From Coleofasciculus sp040219735 (lineage in GTDB: Bacteria; Cyanobacteriota; Cyanobacteriia; Cyanobacteriales; Coleofasciculaceae): a DNA stretch of 64,000 nt. Made by a program: the position numbers and the translations under genes. The stretch is from NCBI GenBank assembly GCA_040219735.1, contig JAVJRX010000036.1; one strand, 5' to 3'. This document shows, piece by piece, positions 25,196 through 33,293 of this stretch. Under the pieces are notes generated by a model. The model was not told the origin of the DNA. It worked only from the letters and a program-made list of their open reading frames with translations, and did no database searches. Position 1 is the stretch's first letter. Each line of letters opens with the position of its first letter.

Positions 25196-26884
25196 ATGAA
25201 CCAATCCACTCAATCTACCTCTACTGTGCCCAAACCGGATCTCGTTCAAGGAAAAAAACGACGTAGGCGCATCAATCTCTTGACGCTGATGGTTTTTGCG
25301 ATCGCGCTTTTGGTGGCTACCCCTGTCTTATTTATATTGAGCAATATTTTTACAGATGCGGGCGAGATTTGGCAGCATCTGGCGCAAACGGTTTTATGGC
25401 GCTACATGGCTAATTCGTTCTGGCTGATGATTGGCGTAGGGTGTGGCGTTGGTTTAATTGGTGTGGGAACAGCGTGGTTGGTGACAATGTGCCGTTTCCC
25501 CGGATCTCGCCTGTTTGAATGGGCGCTATTATTACCCCTGGCTGCACCTGCTTATGTCTTAGCCTATACCTACACCGACTTTTTGGACTTCTCAGGACCG
25601 ATTCAAACCGCGTTACGGGATGGGTTTGGCTGGAGTTATGGCGACTACTGGTTTCCCAATATTCGTTCCCTGGGTGGGGCAATTCTCATGCTGACGCTAG
25701 TGTTGTATCCTTATGTCTATTTATTGGCACGGGTGGCGTTTTTAGAGCAATCGGTTTGTACATTAGAAGCCAGCCGCAGTCTGGGGTGTGGTCCGTGGCG
25801 CAGTTTTTTTACTGTAGCATTGCCCTTAGCCCGTCCCGCGATCGCAGCGGGTGTGGCGTTAGCTTTAATGGAAACGCTGAATGATTTTGGCACGGTGAAG
25901 TATTTTGGTGTGGAGACATTCACCACAGGTATTTATCGGACGTGGTTTGGTTTGGGGGAACGAGTCGCCGCCGCCCAATTAGCCGCATTTCTGCTGTTAT
26001 TTATTTTGGCATTAATTTGCGTCGAGCGATGGTCACGGCGTCAGGCACGATATTATCAAAACACGACCAGTTATCGCCAACTGCCCAGTTATCGGTTAGG
26101 AGGTATACGCGGAATTGGTGCGGCGTTGGCGTGTTTTGTGCCATTGAGTCTGGGGTTTTTGCTTCCGGCTGGACTCTTGCTGGAGATGACGCTGAAAAAT
26201 ACCACGACGACGCTAGATGGTGAGTTTTGGGTCTATGCCCGTCATAGTTTTATTCTGGCAGTCGTTACCGCCGTTTTAGGGGTTGCGATCGCAGTCATTA
26301 TGGCTTATGGATTACGGTTGCAATCCACCTTAGTGATGCAGTTAGCGACTCGGATTGCGGCGATGGGCTATGCTGTACCCGGTTCAGTGATTGCCGTAGG
26401 GATTCTGATTCCCCTTGGCAGACTGGATAATGCCATTGATGCGGGAATGCGGGCGATAGTTGGCATATCCACAGGCTTACTATTCAGTGGCACGATTACG
26501 GCTTTAGTTTATGCCTATTTGGTGCGCTTCCTTGCCGTATCTTTCAATAGTGTGGAAGCCAGTTTAAGTAAAATTAAGCCCAGTTTAGATGATGCTGCCC
26601 GTTCCTTGGGTTACACTCCAACGAGTACCTTAGTCAAAATCCATGCACCAATGATGTGGGGTGGATTACTGACGGCGGGGATGCTGCTGTTCGTGGATGT
26701 GATGAAGGAATTATCAGCTACCTTAATTATTCGACCCTTTAATTTTGACACCCTTGCCGTGCGCGTCTACAATCTGGCATCGGATGAGCGGTTAGTGGAG
26801 GCGGCGGCGCCTGCATTAGCGATCGTCGTTGTTGGCATAATTCCAGTTATCTTATTAAGTTGGCGAATTGCGCGATCTAGATAA
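25196..26884 (+). CDS. futB: Iron(III) ABC transporter permease, FutB type
   Basis: 562 residues, twice the length of a single permease domain, with about 12 membrane helices. Each half carries an EAA-like coupling loop: EASRSLGCGPWRSFFTVALPLARPAI in the first and DDAARSLGYTPTSTLVKIHAPM in the second. This fused two-domain architecture and sequence match the FbpB/FutB family that moves Fe3+ delivered by FutA-type binding proteins. The ATPase (FutC) and binding protein are not adjacent, as is common in cyanobacteria. The 159 bases upstream should contain the promoter; a Fur box was not recognised. Confidence 0.88.
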   Translation: MNQSTQSTSTVPKPDLVQGKKRRRRINLLTLMVFAIALLVATPVLFILSNIFTDAGEIWQHLAQTVLWRYMANSFWLMIGVGCGVGLIGVGTAWLVTMCRFPGSRLFEWALLLPLAAPAYVLAYTYTDFLDFSGPIQTALRDGFGWSYGDYWFPNIRSLGGAILMLTLVLYPYVYLLARVAFLEQSVCTLEASRSLGCGPWRSFFTVALPLARPAIAAGVALALMETLNDFGTVKYFGVETFTTGIYRTWFGLGERVAAAQLAAFLLLFILALICVERWSRRQARYYQNTTSYRQLPSYRLGGIRGIGAALACFVPLSLGFLLPAGLLLEMTLKNTTTTLDGEFWVYARHSFILAVVTAVLGVAIAVIMAYGLRLQSTLVMQLATRIAAMGYAVPGSVIAVGILIPLGRLDNAIDAGMRAIVGISTGLLFSGTITALVYAYLVRFLAVSFNSVEASLSKIKPSLDDAARSLGYTPTSTLVKIHAPMMWGGLLTAGMLLFVDVMKELSATLIIRPFNFDTLAVRVYNLASDERLVEAAAPALAIVVVGIIPVILLSWRIARSR

Positions 26885-26960
26885 AGGGGATTCGTCATTT
26901 CTCATTCGTCCTTTGTTGATTGTTCATGGTTCATTGTTGATGGTTCATTGGTAATCATCT

Positions 26961-27071
26961 CCCCCAGCTTCCTCTGCTCCCTCTGCTCCCCCAGCTCCCT
27001 CTGCTTCCCCAGCTCCCTCTGCTCCCTCTGCTCCCCCAGATTCCTCTGCTCCCTCTGCTCCCCCATCTCCC
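26961..27071. repeat. Short tandem repeat block (ctgctccct / ctgcttccc)
   Basis: About 110 bases of degenerate 9-base units (agctccctctgctcccc, tgctccctctg). The minus strand reads as an E/Q/G/R low-complexity frame that is an artefact. Preceded by cattgttgatggttcattg repeats (26920-26950). Confidence 0.8.
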
Positions 27072-27254
27072 CTCTTCCCTGATGCGGAATGTCGGTTATT
27101 ATGATAAATTTTTTAACATACGTTCTCAGGAAATCATATAGACCCCTGAGTAAGCAACCCCGGTCTAAAGACACGGAGCAAAAGCCAAATAAGTTGAAGC
27201 TGTGCTTACCAGCCTAAGTCTTAACTGACTACGTTATCGGCAAGCGTTCAAGAC

Positions 27255-27510
27255 CTACCAGCAAATGCGATAGCCAGTTTGCTGCCCTAGAACCGAAAAG
27301 TTAAACAGTTTTAAGGTCACTGAAACAGTGCTTTTTGGATAGTTACCGACCGATAACCTTGGCGAGGCTAACTTTACTCGAAAGAGATTGAGGCAACCAT
27401 ACCTCACCGGAGGGGCAACCATACCCCTCCACCCCGAAAGGGGGCATGGGGTTAAAACCGCTACCGCGTGTTCCTCCCTGGTCTGAAGACGCAGGGTTTC
27501 CCACAACGGA
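27255..27510 (-). mobile_element. Possible IS-derived remnant upstream of rubA
   Basis: The segment has several GC-rich hairpins, including ccctggtct/agacgcaggg (27476-27496) and a ccccgaaaggggg fold (about 27433-27445). These resemble ends of cyanobacterial IS200/IS605-type elements. An 83-codon minus frame (27255-27506) has no family resemblance and is probably part of such a remnant. The rubA promoter must lie within or across it. This is a weak call. Confidence 0.25.
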
Positions 27511-27532
27511 GAAGTTCTAATGAAAGCCAGCG

Positions 27533-27880
27533 ATGATCGAACCAGCTAACGAGCAAACCTTGGCAGAACAAGCGCCAAGTAGTTACGAGTGCCGCTCTTG
27601 CGGCTACGTTTACGAGCCAAATAAGGGAGATAGTAACCAAAATATTGTCGCCGGGACAACCTTTGAGGAGCTACCCAGCGACTGGCGCTGTCCGGTTTGT
27701 GGCGCCAAAAAGCCCCAATTTCAGGATATTGGTGCCAGTGGTACCCCATCTGGGTTTAAGGAGAACCTCACCTATGGCTTTGGGGTGAACCTTTTGACCC
27801 CAGGTCAAAAGAATATCTTGATTTTTGGTGCCTTAATGCTAGGCTTTATCTTCTTTATAAGTTTATACGGACTGCGCTGA
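27533..27880 (+). CDS. rubA: Rubredoxin RubA with C-terminal membrane anchor
   Basis: 115 residues. The two iron-ligating knuckles are CRSCGY (about residue 21) and CPVCGA (about residue 54), in the order YECRSCGYVYEP...FEELPSDWRCPVCGAKK. The C-terminus has a single transmembrane helix (NILIFGALMLGFIFFISL). Thylakoid-anchored rubredoxin is needed for photosystem assembly, and the order rubA-ycf48-psbEFLJ is conserved in cyanobacteria. The ATG at 27533 fits the family start; no clear Shine-Dalgarno sequence. Confidence 0.95.
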   Translation: MIEPANEQTLAEQAPSSYECRSCGYVYEPNKGDSNQNIVAGTTFEELPSDWRCPVCGAKKPQFQDIGASGTPSGFKENLTYGFGVNLLTPGQKNILIFGALMLGFIFFISLYGLR

Positions 27881-27933
27881 ACCGAGGAGGCAATCCCTTA
27901 CACACCAATGTCTCAGTTACGCCAAAAGACAGC

Positions 27934-28953
27934 ATGTTGCCAATGAGCGATTTAATGAAAACTTTGAAACGAATTGTAATAGTCTTCGCGATCGCCTGCT
28001 TGTGTATTAGTTGTAAGTATGCCGAACCCTTGAGCTATAACCCTTGGGAAGTGGTTTCCTTACCCACTCAGGAAACGCTACGGGATATCGGGTTTACCGA
28101 TAACCCCAGTCATGGATGGCTCGTTGGCAGCAATTCCACACTCCTGGAAACCACCGATGGTGGCGAAACCTGGCAAGAGAAAGTCCTTGATGTTGGGGAT
28201 GAGAATAAATATCGTTTCACATCCGTAAGCTTTGCAGGTGACGAAGGCTGGATTGTGGGTGAACCCTCCATTATGCTGCATACTACTGATGGTGGTGTTT
28301 CCTGGTCACGCATACCCTTAAGTGAAAAGTTACCCGGAGACCCCAACACAATTTTGGCAGTCGGTCCCAAATCAGCGGAGATGACAACCACAATTGGGGC
28401 AATTTACCAAACCCAAGATGGGGGTAAAACCTGGAAAGCCCAGGTAGAAGAAGCCGTGGGTGTACTTCGTAATATTGCCCGTTCCAACGATGGCAAATAT
28501 GTCGCGGTTTCTGCTAGAGGGAACTTTTACTCAACCTGGGAACCCGGTCAAAGTGCCTGGGAACAGCATGAACGCAGCAGTTCTAAGCGTCTGCAAAATA
28601 TGGGATTCACTCAAGATGGGCGTCTGTGGGGACTAGCACGAGGAGGAATGCTACAGTTTAGTGGTAGCGAAGATTTAGAGGCTTGGGAAGAGCCAATTTA
28701 TCCCGAATTTTCCACCAGTTGGGGATTACTGGATTTAGCTTACCGAACTCCCGATGAAGTGTGGCTAGCGGGGGGTAGTGGGAATTTGCTTTGTAGTTTT
28801 GACGGGGGCAAAACCTGGCTCAAAGATCGCGAAGTTGAAAATGTACCATCCAACTTGTACAAAGTTGTCTTTATCACGCCAGAACAGGGATTTGTTATTG
28901 GTCAAGCGGGTGTTTTGCTCAAGTATGAACCCCCAGCCAAAACAACGGCTTGA
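27934..28953 (+). CDS. ycf48: Photosystem II assembly factor Ycf48 (HCF136 homologue)
   Basis: 339 residues. N-terminal signal with lipobox (ACLCISC), so probably a lumenal lipoprotein. The body has repeating TxDGGxTW blades (TTDGGETWQE, TTDGGVSWSR, TQDGGKTWKA, SFDGGKTWLK), forming the seven-bladed propeller that binds unassembled D1. Alternative ATGs at 27943 and 27955 would shorten the signal to a more usual length. It lies 53 bases after rubA and 117 before psbE, in the conserved PSII assembly operon. Confidence 0.95.
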   Translation: MLPMSDLMKTLKRIVIVFAIACLCISCKYAEPLSYNPWEVVSLPTQETLRDIGFTDNPSHGWLVGSNSTLLETTDGGETWQEKVLDVGDENKYRFTSVSFAGDEGWIVGEPSIMLHTTDGGVSWSRIPLSEKLPGDPNTILAVGPKSAEMTTTIGAIYQTQDGGKTWKAQVEEAVGVLRNIARSNDGKYVAVSARGNFYSTWEPGQSAWEQHERSSSKRLQNMGFTQDGRLWGLARGGMLQFSGSEDLEAWEEPIYPEFSTSWGLLDLAYRTPDEVWLAGGSGNLLCSFDGGKTWLKDREVENVPSNLYKVVFITPEQGFVIGQAGVLLKYEPPAKTTA

Positions 28954-29070
28954 TCGTTCATAATCAGTTGGCTGTATCTCGGCTTGATCATGGCTGTAAA
29001 GCCCGCTCGATGCTTTAAAATAGTAGGGTCGAGTGAATCTATAACTGTTACTGGGAAGGAGGAATCATTC

Positions 29071-29319
29071 ATGTCAGGAACTACTGGTGAGCGTCCATTC
29101 GGCGATATTGTTACCAGCATTCGTTACTGGGTCATTCACAGCATCACGATTCCGGCTCTGTTTGTTGCCGGTTGGCTATTTGTTAGCACAGGTCTAGCTT
29201 ATGATGTGTTTGGCACACCCCGTCCGAACGAATATTTTACGCAACCACAGCAGGAAATTCCGATTGTGAGCGATCGCTACGATGCGAAAAAGCAAATTGA
29301 TCAATTTACCAAAAAGTAA
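29071..29319 (+). CDS. psbE: Cytochrome b559 alpha subunit PsbE
   Basis: 82 residues from ATG 29071, chosen because GGGAAGGAGG lies about 8-10 bases upstream and MSGTTGERPFGDI is the canonical start. An upstream open stretch is not part of the protein. The heme-ligating histidine is in RYWVIHSITIPALF, followed by the single membrane helix and the lumenal FGTPRPNEYF segment. It pairs with PsbF to bind heme in photosystem II. First of four tightly spaced psb genes. Confidence 0.98.
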   Translation: MSGTTGERPFGDIVTSIRYWVIHSITIPALFVAGWLFVSTGLAYDVFGTPRPNEYFTQPQQEIPIVSDRYDAKKQIDQFTKK

Positions 29320-29349
29320 CGTAACGTTTGGAGATTTCTGTAAAAAATC

Positions 29350-29481
29350 ATGACTAATACTCCCAATCAACCCATTTCCTATCCAATTTTTACCGTTAGA
29401 TGGTTAGCTGTTCATACGCTAGCGGTTCCCACCGTCTTTTTTCTCGGCGCGATCGCTGCCATGCAATTTGTTCAACGATAG
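29350..29481 (+). CDS. psbF: Cytochrome b559 beta subunit PsbF
   Basis: 43 residues, too short for simple length cut-offs. Sequence starts MTNTPNQPISYPIF and contains TVRWLAVHTLAVPTVFF, with the heme-ligating histidine and one membrane helix, ending AAMQFVQR. It lies 30 bases after psbE and 12 before psbL. Forms the cytochrome b559 heterodimer with PsbE. Confidence 0.97.
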   Translation: MTNTPNQPISYPIFTVRWLAVHTLAVPTVFFLGAIAAMQFVQR

Positions 29482-29493
29482 GAGATAAAATCC

Positions 29494-29616
29494 ATGCCAG
29501 AGCGTTCTCCCAATCCGAATAACCAGCCAGTTGAACTAAACCGGACCTCTCTGTTTCTGGGTCTGTTGTTGGTTTTTGTCTTGGGTATTCTCTTTTCCAG
29601 TTATTTCTTTAATTAA
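29494..29616 (+). CDS. psbL: Photosystem II protein PsbL
   Basis: 40 residues. Starts MPERSPNPNNQPVELNRTSL and continues as one membrane helix ending FSSYFFN, as in canonical PsbL. GGAG (29481-29484) about nine bases before the ATG gives a good ribosome site and overlaps the psbF stop codon. PsbL sits at the dimer interface and supports QA function. Confidence 0.97.
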   Translation: MPERSPNPNNQPVELNRTSLFLGLLLVFVLGILFSSYFFN

Positions 29617-29659
29617 CTCAACTCATTCATTCGTTAGCTTGAACTAGGAGGTATTAGCC

Positions 29660-29779
29660 GTGTCTGGAAGTGGAAGAATTCCGTTGTGGGTTGTCGCCAC
29701 AATTGCTGGAACAGGTGTTCTGGTTGTTGTTGGTCTTTTCTTCTATGGCGCCTACGCAGGCGTTGGTTCTGCGATGTAG
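29660..29779 (+). CDS. psbJ: Photosystem II protein PsbJ
   Basis: 39 residues with a GTG start at 29660, supported by AGGAGG (29646-29651) eight bases upstream. The sequence MSGSGRIPLW... is followed by one membrane helix and ends YAGVGSAM. PsbJ influences electron flow at the acceptor side and PSII assembly. Last gene of psbEFLJ; a terminator follows at 29827-29853. Confidence 0.96.
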   Translation: MSGSGRIPLWVVATIAGTGVLVVVGLFFYGAYAGVGSAM

Positions 29780-29826
29780 CATTGACCGCTGTCCTCATTG
29801 AACTGAAAATTTATCTGAGCATTGAC

Positions 29827-29853
29827 ACCGCCAGTTTTGTGGAGACTGGCGGT
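29827..29853 (+). terminator. Rho-independent terminator after psbJ
   Basis: Perfect 9-bp stem accgccagt (29827-29835) / actggcggt (29845-29853) with a 9-base loop, followed by attttat. Located 48 bases beyond the psbJ stop. Confidence 0.8.
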
Positions 29854-30184
29854 ATTTTATGCGTATTAATACTTATAATAATTTACCCGTCTCCCTCATT
29901 GGTGATTGAGGAAGAGGCAATGGGTGATGGGGACAATCTTCCCCATTTCCCCGTCATCAGTGCTGGAGATCCTGGGAAACTGCCGTCTTTGTGTGATATT
30001 TTCCTGACAATTGACAGTTTTAACCAAAAACTGTAATAATATATACAGAAATAATTTGATAAACCCATCTCAATCTCAGGGATCTATCCCAAGTTAGATG
30101 CCGTTTCAGCCAAGTTAGAACAGGAAACCCATTTCCCCCAAGCCAACATTCGCTAGTGGTGGAAATCAATCGGAGGAGTAAACC
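29854..30184. other. Intergenic region between psbJ terminator and DUF4278 genes
   Basis: No gene seen. Frames of 61-116 codons crossing this part overlap psbJ or its terminator and lack family resemblance. GGAGG at 30172-30176 is the ribosome site for the gene at 30185. Confidence 0.5.
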
Positions 30185-30385
30185 ATGAAACTTCATTATC
30201 GAGGTGTTAACTACGATTCAGAGCCATCAATGGTAGACGTAAGCGAAGGTGAGACTGGTGGCACATACCGAGGTCACAGTTGGAAAATTCACAAGCCGAA
30301 GCTGCATCAGAGACGCCCAGGGTCAGTGGGACGCCAAGGGTCAATGGAATTAACCTATCGGGGTGTCACCTATCGGCGCGGCTAA
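30185..30385 (+). CDS. Small DUF4278 protein
   Basis: 66 residues. The DUF4278 signature is present at both ends: MKLHYRGVNYDSE at the N-terminus and MELTYRGVTYRRG at the C-terminus, with GGTYRGHSWKIH between. This cyanobacterial family of short basic proteins is uncharacterised. A clear GGAGG lies 8 bases before the ATG. A paralogue follows at 30458, suggesting tandem duplication. Confidence 0.85.
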   Translation: MKLHYRGVNYDSEPSMVDVSEGETGGTYRGHSWKIHKPKLHQRRPGSVGRQGSMELTYRGVTYRRG

Positions 30386-30457
30386 AACGCTTAGAGTCTA
30401 GACATCACTCAATCAATTGAAATCATTTTTTTAAAAGACTTAAGGGAGACAAGGCAA

Positions 30458-30874
30458 ATGAAACGTTGTTATCGGGGTGTTCATTACAATGACACACCAT
30501 CCACATTAGAGGTAAGCGAAGGTGAGATTGGTGGGACCTATCGGGGTCAAAAGTGGCAGCTTCACTATCTTAGACATATCCCCGAACCCCTACCCACCCA
30601 TGATTTGAAGTGGCGAGGCGTTGGATATCAGACCGATAAACCCAGTGTCGTTAAGTCTACCCCGGTCAAGTCATCCATGACGATGGTCGGAACTCGTTCT
30701 TGGTTTCTTAATAATTCGCGCCAAAAAGCCTTCCCGCAAACCAGCATTACTCACCTGGAAAATATTTGTCAGTCTTTAGAACATCGCTTAGACGTCGCGA
30801 GGGCAAAAGGAGATCAAGACTTAGTGCGCCAGCTTGAGAAAGAATCTGAGCAAATCGCCTGTCCTTTGAGATAA
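30458..30874 (+). CDS. DUF4278 protein, longer paralogue
   Basis: 138 residues. Residues 1-33 closely parallel the preceding gene (KRCYRGVHYND..., VSEGEIGGTYRGQKW). A second, weaker YRG-like unit is LKWRGVGYQTD near residue 50. The C-terminal 70 residues are distinct and helical (LENICQSLEHRLDVARAKG...LVRQLEKE), possibly a coiled coil. GGGAG upstream supports the ATG. Probably cotranscribed with the 30185 gene. Function unknown. Confidence 0.82.
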   Translation: MKRCYRGVHYNDTPSTLEVSEGEIGGTYRGQKWQLHYLRHIPEPLPTHDLKWRGVGYQTDKPSVVKSTPVKSSMTMVGTRSWFLNNSRQKAFPQTSITHLENICQSLEHRLDVARAKGDQDLVRQLEKESEQIACPLR

Positions 30875-30881
30875 GAATTTC

Positions 30882-30910
30882 GTAGAGACGTTCCGCCGGA
30901 ACGTCTCTAT
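30882..30910. repeat. Family A palindrome
   Basis: gtagagacgttccgccggaacgtctctat (29 bases): near-perfect inverted repeat just after the DUF4278 gene, possibly also serving as a terminator. Confidence 0.8.
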
Positions 30911-31050
30911 CACAGTTGGTTTGTCCTCAGCTATGTGTTTACTGCTATAGCTAGCTGTCGGCATATAAGGTTAGGACAGGTTTAATGACCCAAACAACAA
31001 CCTACCAGTAATAAACCTTATGCCCTGGAGCCTTTTGCTATATATCAAGC

Positions 31051-31569
31051 TCAGGGTTGACTTAGTGAATCGTCACTACGGAGCTTAAATTTTATTTCAT
31101 GGAGAGTTGAAGAATCAACAGAACCCGGTTGTGGAAACATTAAAACAGACTGATCTCCGAGTTTGCCAGTCGCTAGCTTGAGGGTGATGTCAGCGTCTAC
31201 CACTCTCAAATTTTTTATGCCACGGAAGGCTTGGAACGTTCGGTCAAGCAGAGCGGAACCTTCCTCTGGAGTCAGGGGTTGTAGTGGAGTTTCTTTTACC
31301 TGTGCAGACAAACGTTGAACTTGAGATTGAAGCTGAGTATTAAGTTCTTTTAACTGAGCAACTTGAGGCTGTAGCTCCTGTATTTGTTCCTGAGCTACCT
31401 TTATTTCTGTCTCGGCTTTTTGCTGAGCTTGAACCGCCTCTTGGGTTTTCTGTTTGAGTAGATTAATCTCTTTCTCAAGAGCTTCGATGGTTTCACTGGA
31501 TAGCCGATTCTCTTTGATTAACCCTTCGATTTGCTGTTGAGCCTCCTTGATCGTTAGTGCTTCAACCAT
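31051..31569 (-). CDS. Coiled-coil protein, last gene of the uncharacterised operon
   Basis: 172 residues. Residues 5-95 are a long, Q/E/K-rich coiled coil (EALEKEINLLKQKTQEAVQAQ and continuing heptads). The C-terminal part (from about 100) is predicted globular with beta strands (NLRVVDADITLKLATG, TLHEIKFKLRSD). No membrane or signal sequence. It is separated from the preceding gene in the operon by 142 bases holding a strong hairpin (31615-31678), so it may be expressed at a different level. Unknown function; could be an adaptor or assembly factor for the neighbours. Confidence 0.7.
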   Translation of the reverse strand: MVEALTIKEAQQQIEGLIKENRLSSETIEALEKEINLLKQKTQEAVQAQQKAETEIKVAQEQIQELQPQVAQLKELNTQLQSQVQRLSAQVKETPLQPLTPEEGSALLDRTFQAFRGIKNLRVVDADITLKLATGKLGDQSVLMFPQPGSVDSSTLHEIKFKLRSDDSLSQP

Positions 31570-31614
31570 ACTTTTGTACTACTCTCAATTTATGTTAATA
31601 TACTGTTCAATGGA

Positions 31615-31678
31615 AGAATGGGGGTACAAACTCTAAGTAGGAACAAAACACCAAAGCTTGTAATTGTACCCCCATTCT
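31615..31678. repeat. 15-bp perfect inverted repeat inside the operon
   Basis: agaatgggggtacaa (31615-31629) and ttgtacccccattct (31664-31678) are exact inverses separated by 34 bases. The structure lies between two same-strand genes of the unknown operon. It has no T-run, so it may be an RNA-stability or attenuation element, or a small mobile unit. Confidence 0.7.
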
Positions 31679-31711
31679 GGGGATTTGTACATTGCTCAAC
31701 TGAGCTAATGA

Positions 31712-32203
31712 CTATTCACTATCGGAAATCTGGATACTGCGAAGGGTTTGACCTCTGGGTTCCTTCACATCTACAATCCACCGTCGTGCCGCACCGACGT
31801 AGGTGGGTTCGACTTGCAGTTCGCCAAAGACGTCCTGCAAGCGAGTTATATCGGGACGAGAAAGAACCTGCTCGCGAATGTCTGACGGTTTCCGCACGGG
31901 TGGACGGATTTCCTCATTAGGGACTGCCACCAAGCGAGCGCGTAACCCAGATAGAACACCAGGATTAAGATCCGCTAGTCTTGCCTCTCCCGCACTCACA
32001 GGTCGAATATTAACTCCAGAACTGTCTTCGTCGAAGACCATTTTTAAGTCAATCTCCGTCTCGCTGATGGCGATACCTGTTTGTAACCCTTCAAAACCAA
32101 CAGGATGCTCCAGTACCTCAGCATTGATCTGAGCTTGAGCTTGGATCATCGACTTGCCAAACTCACTAAGAAAGGCATCAATACGCATCTTATCGTTCGC
32201 CAT
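31712..32203 (-). CDS. Uncharacterised operon protein, 163 residues
   Basis: Not recognised. The N-terminus is helical (RIDAFLSEFGKSMIQAQAQINAEVL) and the middle is beta-rich (ISETEIDLKMVFDEDSSGVNIRPVSAG). Later come LSGLRARLVAVPNEEI and GAARRWIVDVKEPRGQTLRSIQI. The architecture, helix then strands that mention 'ETEIDLKMVF', parallels the two paralogous upstream proteins (SEATIEVSMDI; SEATAEIAMDL), so all three may be distantly related. It overlaps the upstream gene by one base (TGATG), indicating coupling. No signal or membrane segment. Confidence 0.7.
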   Translation of the reverse strand: MANDKMRIDAFLSEFGKSMIQAQAQINAEVLEHPVGFEGLQTGIAISETEIDLKMVFDEDSSGVNIRPVSAGEARLADLNPGVLSGLRARLVAVPNEEIRPPVRKPSDIREQVLSRPDITRLQDVFGELQVEPTYVGAARRWIVDVKEPRGQTLRSIQISDSE

Positions 32204-32733
32204 CAGACACCCCCTCCCTCGCGTTGATCTTCCACGGTGATTATCGGTTGTAAACGAGCGGGTACGGGTACTGGCACTAATTTAGCCGTCAATTTTGTGT
32301 GTACGCTAACGTCCCGATTCAAACGTCGTTCTGTTCTTAGGGATTGAGTCGCCGCAAACAGAGACTTGCGTTTGTTGGTATTGCCAGATTGAGTGACATT
32401 CTCCACCACTTTCAGATCCATGGCTATCTCTGCTGTTGCTTCAGAAAAGGCAAGGAACGTCGGCAATATGCCCAAATCGAGTAAGCTCACCCTGACAGGT
32501 TCAGCTTGTTGAAATTCTACCGTCCCATCTTCTCGGATAATCTGCCGAATACTGGGGACAATATCAACTTGAGTTTGTGCTAACTCCTGAACAACTTGGG
32601 CGGATGATAGATCAAGCCTCGCCTGTCCTTCGGCAATTGCTTCTGCAAGTTGAGTAAGGACTTCCGCTAATGACGCACCCGCCAGTTCCTGAATTGGCTC
32701 ATTTGGATCTTTGGGTGTGAGATCGAATGCCAT
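32203..32733 (-). CDS. Uncharacterised operon protein, DUF2589-like paralogue 2
   Basis: 176 residues. It shares with the next gene a helix (LAEVLTQLAEAIAEGQARLD), IIREDGTVEF, PVRVSLLDLGILPTF and SEATAEIAMDLK. It ends LVPVPVPARLQPIITVEDQRE. The order helix, central strand with a 'VSLL..G.LPTF' turn, 'E..MD.K' strand and basic loop resembles DUF2589-type proteins; this is a fold-level impression. The start overlaps the upstream stop by one base (TAATG). Function unknown; no transmembrane helix or signal. Confidence 0.7.
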   Translation of the reverse strand: MAFDLTPKDPNEPIQELAGASLAEVLTQLAEAIAEGQARLDLSSAQVVQELAQTQVDIVPSIRQIIREDGTVEFQQAEPVRVSLLDLGILPTFLAFSEATAEIAMDLKVVENVTQSGNTNKRKSLFAATQSLRTERRLNRDVSVHTKLTAKLVPVPVPARLQPIITVEDQREGGGV

Positions 32734-33254
32734 TATGCACCTCCATCAGGACGATTATCTACCACTGTCAATATAGGTGCAATCCGTTCGGGTGGGGGGA
32801 CGGGAGCGAGGCGAGTAAACAAGCGACTTGTCCCCTGCACTTCCTTGCCAAATTTGCGGTTATGAGAGATATCAACTCTTACCGATGAACTCCATAAGGC
32901 AAAGCCAACTTTTGCCTTGGCGGATACGTTAACATTAGTCTGCCGACTGGTTGTCGTTTTAATGTCCATTGAAACCTCAATAGTGGCTTCAGAAAACTGG
33001 TAAAATGTCGGCAATAGACCAATTTGTAAAAGTGAGACATCGATAGGAGGTGATTGGGTAAAGCTGACTGTGCCATCCTCAGCAATAATCTGACTAACAC
33101 CGAACACAACCGGAACTTCTGTTTCTGCCAGTAACTGTGCCGTGTTAACCGAATTCTCGTCTAAGGCAGCTTGGGCGGTGGCAATACCCATTGCTAGCTT
33201 GGCTACCATTTCGGGAAGTGGCACATCGAGAAGTTCTTGTCCAACGCTGGGCAT
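32733..33254 (-). CDS. Uncharacterised operon protein, DUF2589-like paralogue 1
   Basis: 173 residues. Clear paralogue of the following gene: AKLAMGIATAQAALDENS, IIAEDGTVSFTQSPPIDVSL, GLLPTFYQFSEATIEVSMDIK, then a strand-rich VNVSAKAKVGFALW segment and RLFTRLAPVPPPERI. The alternation of AxAx strands suggests an exposed beta sheet, as in DUF2589-type proteins. It ends DNRPDGGA. It starts 39 bases after the stop of the 103-residue gene, with the next two genes overlapping by single bases. Unknown function. Confidence 0.7.
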   Translation of the reverse strand: MPSVGQELLDVPLPEMVAKLAMGIATAQAALDENSVNTAQLLAETEVPVVFGVSQIIAEDGTVSFTQSPPIDVSLLQIGLLPTFYQFSEATIEVSMDIKTTTSRQTNVNVSAKAKVGFALWSSSVRVDISHNRKFGKEVQGTSRLFTRLAPVPPPERIAPILTVVDNRPDGGA

Positions 33255-33293
33255 GATTTATTCCTCTTCTAAAACTAGAATGTTAGTTTGACC

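Noticed and set aside
26902..27174. 90-codon minus-strand frame rich in GEQREQ
   Set aside because: Product of the 9-base tandem repeat, not a gene.
29686..30036. 116-codon plus-strand frame overlapping psbJ
   Set aside because: Reads psbJ and its terminator in the wrong frame.
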